Assembly (NCBI GenBank): GCA_958353395.1
Contig: CATWSG010000002.1
Span: forward strand, 107,281 to 171,280
Direction of reading: 5' to 3'
Length of the DNA stretch: 64,000 nucleotides
Source of the DNA: an uncultured Collinsella sp.
GTDB taxonomy: Bacteria > Actinomycetota > Coriobacteriia > Coriobacteriales > Coriobacteriaceae
Shown here piece by piece: positions 15,892-23,610 of this stretch. Within the stretch, counting starts at the first letter, position 1; every line of letters starts with the position of its first letter. Both the position numbers and the translations under genes were made by a program. The notes under the pieces are model-generated. The model saw nothing but the letters and a program-made list of their open reading frames with translations. It did not search any database and was not told the origin of the DNA.

Positions 15892-17436
15892 ATGAGGGAC
15901 ATTGGAGACACAACCGCATATTTGCGTCGAGGCATTCGGGAGATTATATGCCTGGCGCTGTTCTTCTTCACGTTTTTGGCGTGCGAGTATCTTTTTGATG
16001 TGCGCATGGCCGAGTTCGTGTCTCCGAACGAGGTCGTTATTTATGAGAGCCTTGTCATCGGCGCGAGCGTGATTGGCTTCTTTGTGCGTCCCATTCTGTA
16101 CTATCGCCGTCCCCATGCCATTGAAGCAACGAGTGACGTCACGGGCGTTTTGCTGGTGGCGGCATTGCTGCTGTTGATTATGGCGGTTCAGGTTGAGGTG
16201 GTAATTGCCGGCGGTTTGGTGGCGTGCTGCGCGCTGGGCTACTGCGGATCGACTGCCCACGCAAACTTTGCGCGGCGCTTTGCACGGACGCCCTGCTTGG
16301 CGCGTGCGGCTGCACTTTCCTACGCCATGGGCGTTCTGGTGCAGGTGCTCAACCACATGGTGATGCCTGCCGGCATTCCTCAGCAGGCTGTTCTGGTCGT
16401 CTGTGCGATCGCGCAGGTGGCGTCGCTCCACGGCGCCCGACGCGCCAAGCTGCGCGACGAGTCCGATCCCAGCTTTGAACCCAGTGCTGCCGGTCTTTCG
16501 GTAGATGCTTTGGAATATGGCGCCAAGTGGCAAGACGATCCCGAGGCAAAGGCGGCATTCCGTCGTGCCGTAGTTCGCCTGACCGTAGCGACGGCGTACC
16601 TTTCCGGCGTATTCGCCGCTCTCAACGCGGGCTTCACGACCTTGCATGCTGTCGGAGCCGTCGATTTGGGCGATTGGCCACGCCTGCTGCTTGTCGTGAG
16701 CTCGTTGGCCGCTGGCGCACTATTTGACCTGCACGGCCGTTCGTATATGAATATCGGCATGACATGCGCCGCCATACTGTCCACGCTTTCGTTTTTTGTG
16801 CTCATCGTCGACGGCAATGGCGGCAACGAGCTCGCTGCCACGATCATCTTTTATCTGGGCTCGGGCTTTTTCGTGGTGTTCTTTACCACAAAATATGCCG
16901 CCGTCTCGCTCTATGCGCGCTGGTCATATTTTTGGCCGTGCATGGGTCGCGTCGTCAACAACGTGTGCTCGATGCTCGTGACGGCGCCGGCGGTGGCGAT
17001 CATCTCGAGTCAAAACGTGCTGGCTGCGATCGGTGCGGCGCTCGTGATGTTTGTGGGCATTGCGATTACGCTGCTGGGGCAGTTGGGGCAACGAACCGAT
17101 GATGCCGTGATGCAGGGTGGCCTGCCGCTTGCCACCGACGATCTTGGTGGGGATCTTGCGCCCACACGCTCCGACCCCGAGCCCGTGGAGGCAGCGGAGC
17201 TCACGTCCGATGAACGCCTCGATGCTTTCGTCGCCACCTTTGGGCTTACAGAGCGCGAGCACGATATTCTTGAGGTCTTGGTCGTTTCGGACCAGAGCGT
17301 TCAGGACATCGCCACAACGCTTTTCCTTTCGCGCTCCACGCTCTATCGTCACATTTCCTCGATCAACAAAAAGACCGGCACCGCCTCGCGCGTGGCCCTC
17401 ATCAACTTCTTCTGGTCCTGGACACCCAAGGACTAG
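15892..17436 (+). CDS. Membrane-bound LuxR-family transcriptional regulator
   Basis: A 514-residue protein with about twelve hydrophobic segments over residues 15-415, laid out like a transporter, and a C-terminal LuxR-type helix-turn-helix (LTEREHDILEVL then STLYRHISSINKKTG) at about 450-510. There is no receiver domain or kinase. Such fusions are abundant in Coriobacteriia and are thought to sense a ligand in or across the membrane and regulate nearby genes directly. The ATG at 15892 is preferred to an in-frame TTG at 15871; the ribosome site is weak for both. The gene is monocistronic and ends at a 67-nt hairpin repeat. Confidence 0.86.
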   Translation: MRDIGDTTAYLRRGIREIICLALFFFTFLACEYLFDVRMAEFVSPNEVVIYESLVIGASVIGFFVRPILYYRRPHAIEATSDVTGVLLVAALLLLIMAVQVEVVIAGGLVACCALGYCGSTAHANFARRFARTPCLARAAALSYAMGVLVQVLNHMVMPAGIPQQAVLVVCAIAQVASLHGARRAKLRDESDPSFEPSAAGLSVDALEYGAKWQDDPEAKAAFRRAVVRLTVATAYLSGVFAALNAGFTTLHAVGAVDLGDWPRLLLVVSSLAAGALFDLHGRSYMNIGMTCAAILSTLSFFVLIVDGNGGNELAATIIFYLGSGFFVVFFTTKYAAVSLYARWSYFWPCMGRVVNNVCSMLVTAPAVAIISSQNVLAAIGAALVMFVGIAITLLGQLGQRTDDAVMQGGLPLATDDLGGDLAPTRSDPEPVEAAELTSDERLDAFVATFGLTEREHDILEVLVVSDQSVQDIATTLFLSRSTLYRHISSINKKTGTASRVALINFFWSWTPKD

Positions 17437-17450
17437 CTAATCTCCCAATA

Positions 17451-17517
17451 AGTTGCGGTGGAATAGTCCCTAAATTAAAGTCACGGGGCTTTAAACAGGA
17501 ACTATTTCACCGCAACT
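17451..17517. repeat. 67-nt hairpin repeat P1, copy 1
   Basis: AGTTGCGGTGGAATAG is mirrored by CTATTTCACCGCAACT across a variable centre. It lies 15 bp after the LuxR gene stop and between convergent genes. Confidence 0.8.
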
Positions 17518-17617
17518 GCTGGGGGGATAGACTGCGGCGGCGGCAGAGGCAACGGCAGCGGCGTTGGCAGCTGTGGTAGTGGCAACGGCAGCTGGCAGGG
17601 TGTTTTCCGTCTACTTG

Positions 17618-20386
17618 CTACAGCAGCTCGCCGTGGCGGGCAATGTAGCGGCGCTTCGCCAGCTGGGTGAGCGCGATATAGGCGGTAACGATGCCAATGA
17701 GCAGCCCAAAAAAGCTCGTGGGCAGCGGCATGAGGCCGAGCGCATCGGCGATGGGGCTTGCCGGCAGCCAGGTGACGAGCGCCAGGCCCAGCACGGTAAG
17801 AACGCACAATGCGGGCGCGGCGTGGTCGCGCGGGCTCGGCAGATGCGGGGAGCGCAACATGTGGACCACGAGTGTCTGCGACCACATGGACTCGACAAAC
17901 CAGCCGCTCTGGAAGAGCGCAGCAAAGGTCGCCATACCCGCGACGTCGCCCGCGGTGGCAAGCTCGGACCAGCTTGCGTCCACGGCGGCGGGGCACACGA
18001 CAAAGAAGAGCGCGGCGAAGGTCACGATGTCAAACAGCGAGCTCACGGGGCCCAGCTCGAGCATAAAGCCCTTGATGGACGCGGCGTCCCAGGCACGCGG
18101 GCGGGCAGTCCAGGCGTCATCGACGGTGTCCCACGGCAGTGCGATGCACACGATCTCGTAGACCAGCGACAGCAGTACCAGCTGCAGGGCGCTCATGGGC
18201 AAAAACGGCAAGAACAGGCTCGCGACGGTCACGGACAGCACATTGCCAAAGTTGGAGCTCACCGTGGTCTTGAGGTACTTGAGCAGGTTGCCGTAAGTGC
18301 GGCGGCCTTCGATGATGCCGCGCTCGAGCACGCCCAGGTCCTTCTGAAGCAAGATGATATCGGCGGATTCCTTGGCAATATCGACGGCCGAATCGACCGA
18401 GATGCCGCAATCGCTCGCACGCATGGCGGCGGCGTCGTTGATGCCGTCGCCCATAAAGCCCACGGTGTGGCCGAGCATCTCGCGCATGACACGTACCAGG
18501 CGCGCCTTCTGCAGCGGCGAGAGCTTGGCGAAGAGGTGGGTTTTCTCGGCGCGCTTGGCAAGTTCGGCGTCATCGAGCGCATCGATCTCGGAGCCGAGCA
18601 AGACGTTGCTCGCATCGATACCAATCTGCTCGCAGACGGTGGCGGCGACGCGGTCGTTGTCGCCGGTTAGGACCTTGACCGCCACGCCCTTGGCCTCGAG
18701 GGTGGCGACGGCGCCCGCGGCACTTGCTTTGGGCGGATCGAGGAAGGCCAAAAAGCCCATCAGCACCATGTCGCACTCGTCGGCGATGCCAAACTCGCCC
18801 ACGCAGCGCGGATTGGTCTTCTGCGCCACGGCAATTACGCGTAGGCCCTCGGCGTTAAGTCCGGCGATCTGCTTGCGAATCTGGGCGAGCTTCTCGTCGG
18901 TGAGCGGCTGAGCGATGCCATCGATCTCGACAAAGGAGCAGATCTCGAGCATTTCCTCGGCAGCGCCCTTGGTAACCATCTGGGTTTTGCCTTGGGCGTC
19001 GGCGACAACTACGCTCAGGCGACGGCGCGAGAAATCGAAGGGAACCTCGTCGACCTTGGTGTAGCGGTCGCGCAGGCTCTGGCCCAGCATGGAATCGGGT
19101 GCGACGGTCGAGGGCGTCACATCGGCACGGTCGATTACGGCCAGGTCGATAAGATTTTTGAGGCCGGTCTGGAAGAAGCTGTTCAAAAACGCATGGCGCA
19201 GCACGCGCGCGTCCTCGTTGCCATCGGTGTTGAGGTAGCGCTCGAGCACGATGCGGTCTTCGGTGAGGGTGCCGGTCTTGTCGCAGCACAGGACGTCCAT
19301 CGCTCCGAGGTTTTGAATCGCCGGCAGCTCCTTGACGATAACCTGGCGACGGGCGAGGTCCTTGGCGCCCTGCGACAGGCTCGTGGTCACGATGACGGGA
19401 AGCATCTGCGGCGTGATGCCCACGGCCACGCTCGTGGCGAACAGCAGCGCGTCGATGACGTTGCCCTTGGTGGCGGCGTTGATGGCAAAGACGGCCGGCG
19501 CCATAACGAGCATCAGGCGCACCAGCAGCATGGAGACGCTCGAGACGCCGCGGTCAAACGCGCTCTTTTCGCCGCGCCCGTTGAGCATCTTGGCGATGCC
19601 GCCCAGGTAGGTGTCCGAGCCGGTGGCAACGACAAGCGCCATGGCGGCGCCGTTTTGCACGGAGGTGCCGGTAAAGACGATGTTCTTGCAGGCAGAGAGT
19701 GGCAGTGCGGAGCCGTCGGCGCCCTCGACGACGGTGACGGCGGTGGTCTTCTCGACGGCCTCGCTCTCGCCGGTGAGTGCGGACTCGATCACAAACAGGT
19801 CGCGCGCGGTGATGATGCGGGCATCTGCCGGCACCATATCGCCGGCAGAGAGACGGATTACATCGCCGGGGACGAGCTCGTCGAAGGGGATCTCGATGCG
19901 CTCGCCGTCGCGCAGGGCGGTGCAAGTGTTGGAGACCAGGTCCTTGAGGGCCTCGGCCGCATTGCCGCTGCGGGCTTCCTGGATAAACTTCATGCCGCCC
20001 GATACCAGCAGCATGGTGCCGATGACGATGACCGTGGAGGGGTCGCGCTGCAGTTCGGGCACGGCGAGCACGTCGATGTAGAGCGAGACCAGTGCGAGCG
20101 CGGCGAGGATGCCGGCGAAGGGATCGATGAACGCGTCGGCGATGCGGCGGGCGAGCGTTTTGGTCGTTGCCTCGATGGTGTTGGGGCCGACGGCGTTCAG
20201 GCGCTCAGTTGCCTGCTCGACGGTGAGGCCGTTTGCCGTGGCGTCAAGCAGTACGAGGGCGTCCTCGGCACTATGGGTGGCGGCGAATATGGTGTTCTTG
20301 GACAGGCCGGTATGAGCGGCAGGGCGCGCCGTGCGGCGGCGCTTGGAGATGGCTTCGAGTACCGTGACGGTTTTGAGCATCAGCAT
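17618..20386 (-). CDS. mgtA: Magnesium-translocating P-type ATPase
   Basis: A 922-residue P-type ATPase of the magnesium-importing (IIIB) group. Visible features are the LTGES actuator motif at 204-208, the phosphorylated Asp369 in CCDKTGTLTEDR, VLTGDN in the nucleotide domain, GDGINDAAAMRASDCGISVD before the C-terminal membrane half, and about ten hydrophobic segments. The family imports Mg2+ at low external magnesium. GGAGGACCCT precedes the ATG; a second ATG two codons in is also possible. A small leader ORF with an excellent ribosome site lies 139 bp upstream, recalling mgtA leader control in enteric bacteria. Confidence 0.93.
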   Translation of the reverse strand: MLMLKTVTVLEAISKRRRTARPAAHTGLSKNTIFAATHSAEDALVLLDATANGLTVEQATERLNAVGPNTIEATTKTLARRIADAFIDPFAGILAALALVSLYIDVLAVPELQRDPSTVIVIGTMLLVSGGMKFIQEARSGNAAEALKDLVSNTCTALRDGERIEIPFDELVPGDVIRLSAGDMVPADARIITARDLFVIESALTGESEAVEKTTAVTVVEGADGSALPLSACKNIVFTGTSVQNGAAMALVVATGSDTYLGGIAKMLNGRGEKSAFDRGVSSVSMLLVRLMLVMAPAVFAINAATKGNVIDALLFATSVAVGITPQMLPVIVTTSLSQGAKDLARRQVIVKELPAIQNLGAMDVLCCDKTGTLTEDRIVLERYLNTDGNEDARVLRHAFLNSFFQTGLKNLIDLAVIDRADVTPSTVAPDSMLGQSLRDRYTKVDEVPFDFSRRRLSVVVADAQGKTQMVTKGAAEEMLEICSFVEIDGIAQPLTDEKLAQIRKQIAGLNAEGLRVIAVAQKTNPRCVGEFGIADECDMVLMGFLAFLDPPKASAAGAVATLEAKGVAVKVLTGDNDRVAATVCEQIGIDASNVLLGSEIDALDDAELAKRAEKTHLFAKLSPLQKARLVRVMREMLGHTVGFMGDGINDAAAMRASDCGISVDSAVDIAKESADIILLQKDLGVLERGIIEGRRTYGNLLKYLKTTVSSNFGNVLSVTVASLFLPFLPMSALQLVLLSLVYEIVCIALPWDTVDDAWTARPRAWDAASIKGFMLELGPVSSLFDIVTFAALFFVVCPAAVDASWSELATAGDVAGMATFAALFQSGWFVESMWSQTLVVHMLRSPHLPSPRDHAAPALCVLTVLGLALVTWLPASPIADALGLMPLPTSFFGLLIGIVTAYIALTQLAKRRYIARHGELL

Positions 20387-20525
20387 AGGGTCCTCCTTGT
20401 TGAGGGGAGTTAGCGTACGTGTCGTATTTGCTTCAAAAAACCTAGATGTCGCTCACGTCAAGCTCTTGAGCCCACAAAGGGTGCAGCGCGCCTTTGCGGT
20501 GGTTTTGGCGATCTGCCGGTGGCGT

Positions 20526-20597
20526 TTATGCGTGTGCGGAGTCCTCGCGGCGTGCCGAGGGCGACATGCAGGTTTTTCGACTAGGACTGCCTTCCAT
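20526..20597 (-). CDS. Possible leader peptide upstream of mgtA
   Basis: A 23-codon ORF (begins MEGSPSRKTC, ends EDSAHA) with a perfect AGGAGG six bases before its ATG, on the strand of mgtA and upstream of it. The quality of the ribosome site without a larger gene attached is the main evidence. It lacks the proline run of the enteric MgtL leader. The 139 bp to mgtA could form alternative stems, but no M-box motif was recognised. Confidence 0.4.
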   Translation of the reverse strand: MEGSPSRKTCMSPSARREDSAHA

Positions 20598-20676
20598 GGC
20601 ACACCTCCTAAAGGCTGAGCGCAGCGCGCTTTGGGTATCTCGTACCCCTTTTTAATCCGCCCGTATTCTTGATGAG

Positions 20677-20697
20677 GGGGTTTGACATGTCAACCCC
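20677..20697. promoter_or_regulatory. Palindrome in the mgtA/pyrE gap
   Basis: GGGGTT-T-GACATGTC-AACCCC is a near-perfect palindrome about the core GACATGTC. It contains TTTGACA, so it may overlap a promoter. It could be an operator for either divergent gene. Confidence 0.4.
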
Positions 20698-20823
20698 ATT
20701 GTTCGGAAAACCATTCCCCCTGACAAAGCCTTTACAGAATGCCGTGGCCCCAAAGCGCGCCCGCATCGACGCTTCGCCTGCGCTAAACTGGAAGGCACGT
20801 ACGCGATTACGAGAGGAGCCCGC

Positions 20824-21504
20824 ATGGAGGCTTACAAGCAAGAGTTCATCAAGTTTATGGTCGAGTCCGACGTCCTTAAGTTCGGCAGCTTTACGCTCAA
20901 GAGCGGCCGTCAGTCCCCGTTCTTTATGAACGCCGGCGCTTACGTGACGGGCTATCAGCTCAAGAAGCTGGGCGAGTATTACGCCCAGGCCGTCCACGAT
21001 AACTTTGGCGACGACTTTGATGTGCTGTTTGGACCGGCCTACAAGGGTATTCCGCTGGCCGTCGTGACCGCAATTGCCTACCACGAGCTGTACGGCAAGG
21101 AGGTCAAGTACTGCTGCGACCGCAAGGAGGCCAAGGACCACGGTGCCGATAAGGGCAACCTGCTGGGTTATGAGCCCAAGGACGGCGACCGTGTGGTCAT
21201 GGTCGAGGACGTTACCACCAGCGGCAAGTCCATCGACGAGACCTATCCCAAGGTCAAGGCTGCTGCCGATGTCGAGATCAAGGGCCTGATCGTGTCCCTC
21301 AACCGCATGGAGGTCGGCAAGGGCGGTGTGACCACCGCGCAGAAGGAGATCGAGGCCAAGTACGGTTTCCCCGTCGCGAGCATCGTCTCCATGGCTGAGG
21401 TCGTCGAGACCCTCTACAACCACGAGATCGACGGCAAGGTTGTCATCGACGACGAGCTCAAGACCGCCATCGACGCCTACTACGAGCAGTACGGAGCACG
21501 TTAG
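20824..21504 (+). CDS. pyrE: Orotate phosphoribosyltransferase
   Basis: A 226-residue enzyme converting orotate and PRPP to orotidine 5'-monophosphate in pyrimidine synthesis. The type-I phosphoribosyltransferase signature MVEDVTTSGKSIDET lies near residues 122-136, and FGPAYKGIPLAV near 66-77 binds orotate/PRPP. AGAGGAG precedes the ATG. No other pyr gene is adjacent. A covarying stem-loop element begins at the last base of its stop codon. Confidence 0.95.
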   Translation: MEAYKQEFIKFMVESDVLKFGSFTLKSGRQSPFFMNAGAYVTGYQLKKLGEYYAQAVHDNFGDDFDVLFGPAYKGIPLAVVTAIAYHELYGKEVKYCCDRKEAKDHGADKGNLLGYEPKDGDRVVMVEDVTTSGKSIDETYPKVKAAADVEIKGLIVSLNRMEVGKGGVTTAQKEIEAKYGFPVASIVSMAEVVETLYNHEIDGKVVIDDELKTAIDAYYEQYGAR

Positions 21505-21660
21505 TTACGGCGTTTTACCAAACGCCGTAACTGCTCGACGCTGCGCGGGCCGCATTTGGACAATCTGACGTTCAACTTCAAGGGCGCGACCAGAAGGTCA
21601 GCGCCCTTTCGTTTCACGTCACCTTGTCTCAAATGCGACCCGCTCGCTGTCCGTTCTCTA
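21504..21660 (+). repeat. Covarying stem-loop element, copy A
   Basis: Order: hairpin GTTACGGCG/CGCCGTAAC (21504-21531), GACGCTGC, variable arm GCGGGCCGCATTTGG (21545-21559), CAATCTGACGTTCAA, inner stem AAGGGCGC/GCGCCCTT with apex GACC-AGAA-GGTC (21580-21608), TTTCACGTCACCTTG, then the pairing arm TCAAATGCGACCCGC (21629-21643), and CTCGCTGTCCG. The outer arms pair at 13 of 15 positions. It lies directly 3' of pyrE on the same strand. Confidence 0.75.
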
Positions 21661-21729
21661 CCTGCGGCGTCGTCTTGCTCCGAATGCGGCTCGCTCGCTG
21701 TCGTTGCCGAAACATCGGCGTTGCCGGAC

Positions 21730-21758
21730 TAGTCATTGGGGACGTTCATAAATGACTA
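21730..21758. repeat. Hairpin repeat family P5, copy 3
   Basis: TAGTCATT and AATGACTA pair around GGGGACGTTCATA; same core as the copies at 15633-15706. Confidence 0.6.
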
Positions 21759-21767
21759 CTCAGGAAT

Positions 21768-21831
21768 GAGCGTGGATAATCTCCCGTTTTTGGCCTGTGT
21801 GCAGGCTCAAAGTGGGAGATTATCCACGCTC
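21768..21831. repeat. Fic-flanking hairpin, downstream copy
   Basis: GAGCGTGGATAATCTCCC (21768-21785) pairs perfectly over 18 bp with GGGAGATTATCCACGCTC (21814-21831). A near-identical hairpin lies on the other side of the fic gene at 23208. Confidence 0.8.
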
Positions 21832-21857
21832 GCTTTAATTTGCCTGGGTTGCGATGC

Positions 21858-23030
21858 CTATCTAATCGGCTCGGCGTCTTCCCTGAGAATCGAAAGATAC
21901 TCTTCATACCCGTACTGCCGGTATCTCTGTCTTGACTCGTCGAGCGGACGGAGGATACCCAATTCTTCAAATGATTTGACGAGCGAGCTCGCGGTACTCC
22001 TGCCGATATCGAGTTGGGCAGCGATGAATGCGGTGTCGACGATGGGGTGCTCTTCAAGAATGCCCAACAGCCTTTGCCCGTTTGCAGCAGTCCTTCCGAG
22101 ATTTTCGGTAATGGTTGCTGTGGAACGGTTATGGAGGTCAACAAGGTTTTTTAAAGACCCTACCGAGTCCTTCGCACTTTCGAGAAGACTGTTGCAGAAA
22201 AACTCTATCCATTCCTCGTAAGTGCCTCTCTCCCTTACGGATGTGAGTTGCCGGTAGTACTCGCTTCGATTTTTCTTGAACTGGAACGATGGATAGAACA
22301 AGCAAGAATGAAGAACGCCATCATTGATGAGCATAAGTGTAATGAGAAGCCTGCCCAGGCGACCGTTTCCGTCTAGGAATGGATGGGCAGTTTCAAATTG
22401 GTAATGGACGAGCGCCGCCCGCACAATCGGATCCATTTCGACTTGAGGCTCATTGATAAAGCGTTCGAGGTCCTGGAGCGTGTTACTCAAATCTTCAATG
22501 TTTGGAGGGACAAACGATGCGGTTGCAATGGTGCAGCCTGAGGGGCCAATCCAGTTTTGTGAGGAGCGCAGCTCGCCTGGATTCTTCTCCGTTCCGCGCA
22601 CTCCGTCCAGCAGGACCGCATGAACTTGCCTAAGAAGTCTCGTGCACAAGGGCATCTTTTTGAGCAGTTCTACGCCGCGGTCGACAGCACGGACGTAATT
22701 CACGACGTCTGCGACATCTTTATGATGGAGTTGTGTTTGCGATGGACTAAGTAGGTCGTCAAACGTGCACTGGGTTCCCTCAATTTGCGAAGAAAGGAGT
22801 GCTTCTTTGCGCACGTACATTGTCAGATACATATCGGCGTTGGGAACAAAGTAGAGCATGCCTTCAAGCTCTCCAAGCTTTCGTGAGCATGCGGAAAGCG
22901 TGCGATAGGTTTCCTCGGTGAGGTTTAGCTGCCTCAATGATTGCAAGGGCGTTGGAAAAAACGAATAGTAAGCCAATTTCCCCGATAGATTATTGCGGAG
23001 CGTTCCCTGGCCGTTCTCCTCGATTTGCAT
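21858..23030 (-). CDS. Fic domain protein with N-terminal inhibitory motif and winged helix
   Basis: A 390-residue Fic protein, a family that usually transfers AMP or related groups to protein hydroxyls. The catalytic motif HPFLDGNGRLGR starts at H216. The N-terminal SSQIEG at 80-85 matches the (S/T)xxxE(G/N) inhibitory motif, here in cis. The C-terminal ~70 residues (HPIVDTAFIAAQLDIGRSTASSLV) look like a winged helix, so it may bind DNA. The start at 23030 is chosen because GGAGGG lies four bases upstream; the ATG at 23042 overlaps that ribosome site. Codon use and upstream sequence are AT-richer than the neighbours, suggesting acquisition. No antitoxin gene is adjacent. Confidence 0.9.
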   Translation of the reverse strand: MQIEENGQGTLRNNLSGKLAYYSFFPTPLQSLRQLNLTEETYRTLSACSRKLGELEGMLYFVPNADMYLTMYVRKEALLSSQIEGTQCTFDDLLSPSQTQLHHKDVADVVNYVRAVDRGVELLKKMPLCTRLLRQVHAVLLDGVRGTEKNPGELRSSQNWIGPSGCTIATASFVPPNIEDLSNTLQDLERFINEPQVEMDPIVRAALVHYQFETAHPFLDGNGRLGRLLITLMLINDGVLHSCLFYPSFQFKKNRSEYYRQLTSVRERGTYEEWIEFFCNSLLESAKDSVGSLKNLVDLHNRSTATITENLGRTAANGQRLLGILEEHPIVDTAFIAAQLDIGRSTASSLVKSFEELGILRPLDESRQRYRQYGYEEYLSILREDAEPIR

Positions 23031-23076
23031 CGCGCCCTCCATATCTTTAGTGCCGGAAACTCGTTATTAGGCCAAT

Positions 23077-23126
23077 CATATCAATTCTAATAACGAGTTT
23101 AAGGATTAAATAGTTATTAGAATTGA
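23077..23126. promoter_or_regulatory. Candidate operator of fic
   Basis: TCAATTCTAATAAC and GTTATTAGAATTGA form a perfect 14-bp inverted repeat about 50 bp upstream of the fic start. Additional TTATTA/TAATAA half-sites lie on both sides (near 23065 and 23152). The winged helix at the Fic C-terminus is a candidate to bind here, giving autoregulation; this is inference. Confidence 0.6.
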
Positions 23127-23207
23127 TGTAAACAATCTAATGATGAGAAGTCGTTATTACTTGACCATGGAGCTCGGCTTGGTACAAGGGGGGGGGTTAT
23201 CCAAAAT

Positions 23208-23271
23208 GAGAGCGGATAATCTCCCGTTTTTGGCTCGGTGACGGCCTCAAAGTGGGAGATTATCCACGCTC
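23208..23271. repeat. Fic-flanking hairpin, upstream copy
   Basis: GAGAGCGGATAATCTCCC pairs with GGGAGATTATCCACGCTC at 16 of 18 positions; the right arm and part of the loop are identical to the copy at 21768. Confidence 0.8.
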
Positions 23272-23300
23272 GTTAGTTAAGCGTCCGAAAATCCACACTC

Positions 23301-23336
23301 GCCAAACCTACCAAAAAGGGACAGGTTTATTTTGGC
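23301..23336. repeat. Hairpin repeat family P4, single copy
   Basis: GCCAAACCT and AGGTTTATTTTGGC pair around ACCAAAAAGGGAC. The same sequence recurs as the arms of the large structure at 31279. Confidence 0.6.
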
Positions 23337-23348
23337 ACGTTTCGGTCG

Positions 23349-23470
23349 GTATCAGGAAGTGTCAGGGACGGGGCGGCGGCAGGACTCGAGAGCGAAAAGA
23401 AGTATCGGGTTTGGCGTGCCCGCTTCTGCCCGTCCCGCGCGTGGGCGATACTCGGCTTATCGATCCGCGA
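23349..23470 (+). promoter_or_regulatory. Conserved upstream block shared by crr and bglA
   Basis: Aligns with 5399-5515 through GTATCAGGAAGTGTCAG, GCGAAAAGAAGTATC and CGATACTCGGCTTATC. It lies upstream of the best crr promoter, so either a second promoter drives it as a leader RNA or it acts as DNA. Confidence 0.45.
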
Positions 23471-23532
23471 TGCAAAGGAGATGCTCATCCCACGAGCACT
23501 ACCGAGAAGGGCTTGCGATTCGAGTCCCCACC

Positions 23533-23561
23533 TTAGCATTTGAACCATTTGGCACTATAAT
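23533..23561 (+). promoter_or_regulatory. Promoter of PTS EIIA gene
   Basis: TTAGCA (-35) and a consensus TATAAT (-10, 23556-23561) are separated by 17 bp, about 50 bp before the EIIA start. Confidence 0.6.
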
Positions 23562-23610
23562 TACCGTAGGCATGCGCACAACGTTGCGCTTAATCAAGAG
23601 GAGAAAACGT

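Larger units (their letters stand above)
20387..20823. other. mgtA/pyrE divergent intergenic region
   Basis: This 437-bp gap holds the mgtA leader ORF (20526-20597), a plus-strand GGGTATCTCGTACCC hairpin followed by five T (20634-20653), a 21-bp palindrome at 20677-20697, and the pyrE promoter region with a possible TAAACT -10 box at about 20784. No other gene is seen. Confidence 0.6.
21505..21857. repeat. Repeat-filled gap between pyrE and fic
   Basis: No gene is seen. It contains covarying element A, a tail with CGCTCGCTGTCGTTGCC and an ACATCGGCGTTG block also found after copy C, one P5 hairpin (21730-21758) and one fic-flanking hairpin (21768-21831). Confidence 0.7.
23031..23610. other. 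AT-rich fic promoter region and crr upstream region
   Basis: These 580 bp hold no gene. From left: the AT-rich fic promoter/operator (23043-23165), a G run (23188-23196), the second fic-flanking hairpin (23208-23271), a P4 hairpin (23301-23336), the block shared with bglA (23349-23470), and the crr promoter (23533-23561). Confidence 0.65.

Noticed and set aside
20387..20525. M-box magnesium riboswitch upstream of mgtA
   Set aside because: The conserved M-box core could not be found in the minus-strand leader.
21858..23042. Fic-antitoxin (FicTA or Doc/Phd) pair
   Set aside because: No separate antitoxin ORF adjoins the gene; the inhibitory motif is within the same protein.
23030..23042. ATG at 23042 as the fic start
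   Set aside because: It overlaps the GGAGGG ribosome site that serves the ATG at 23030.
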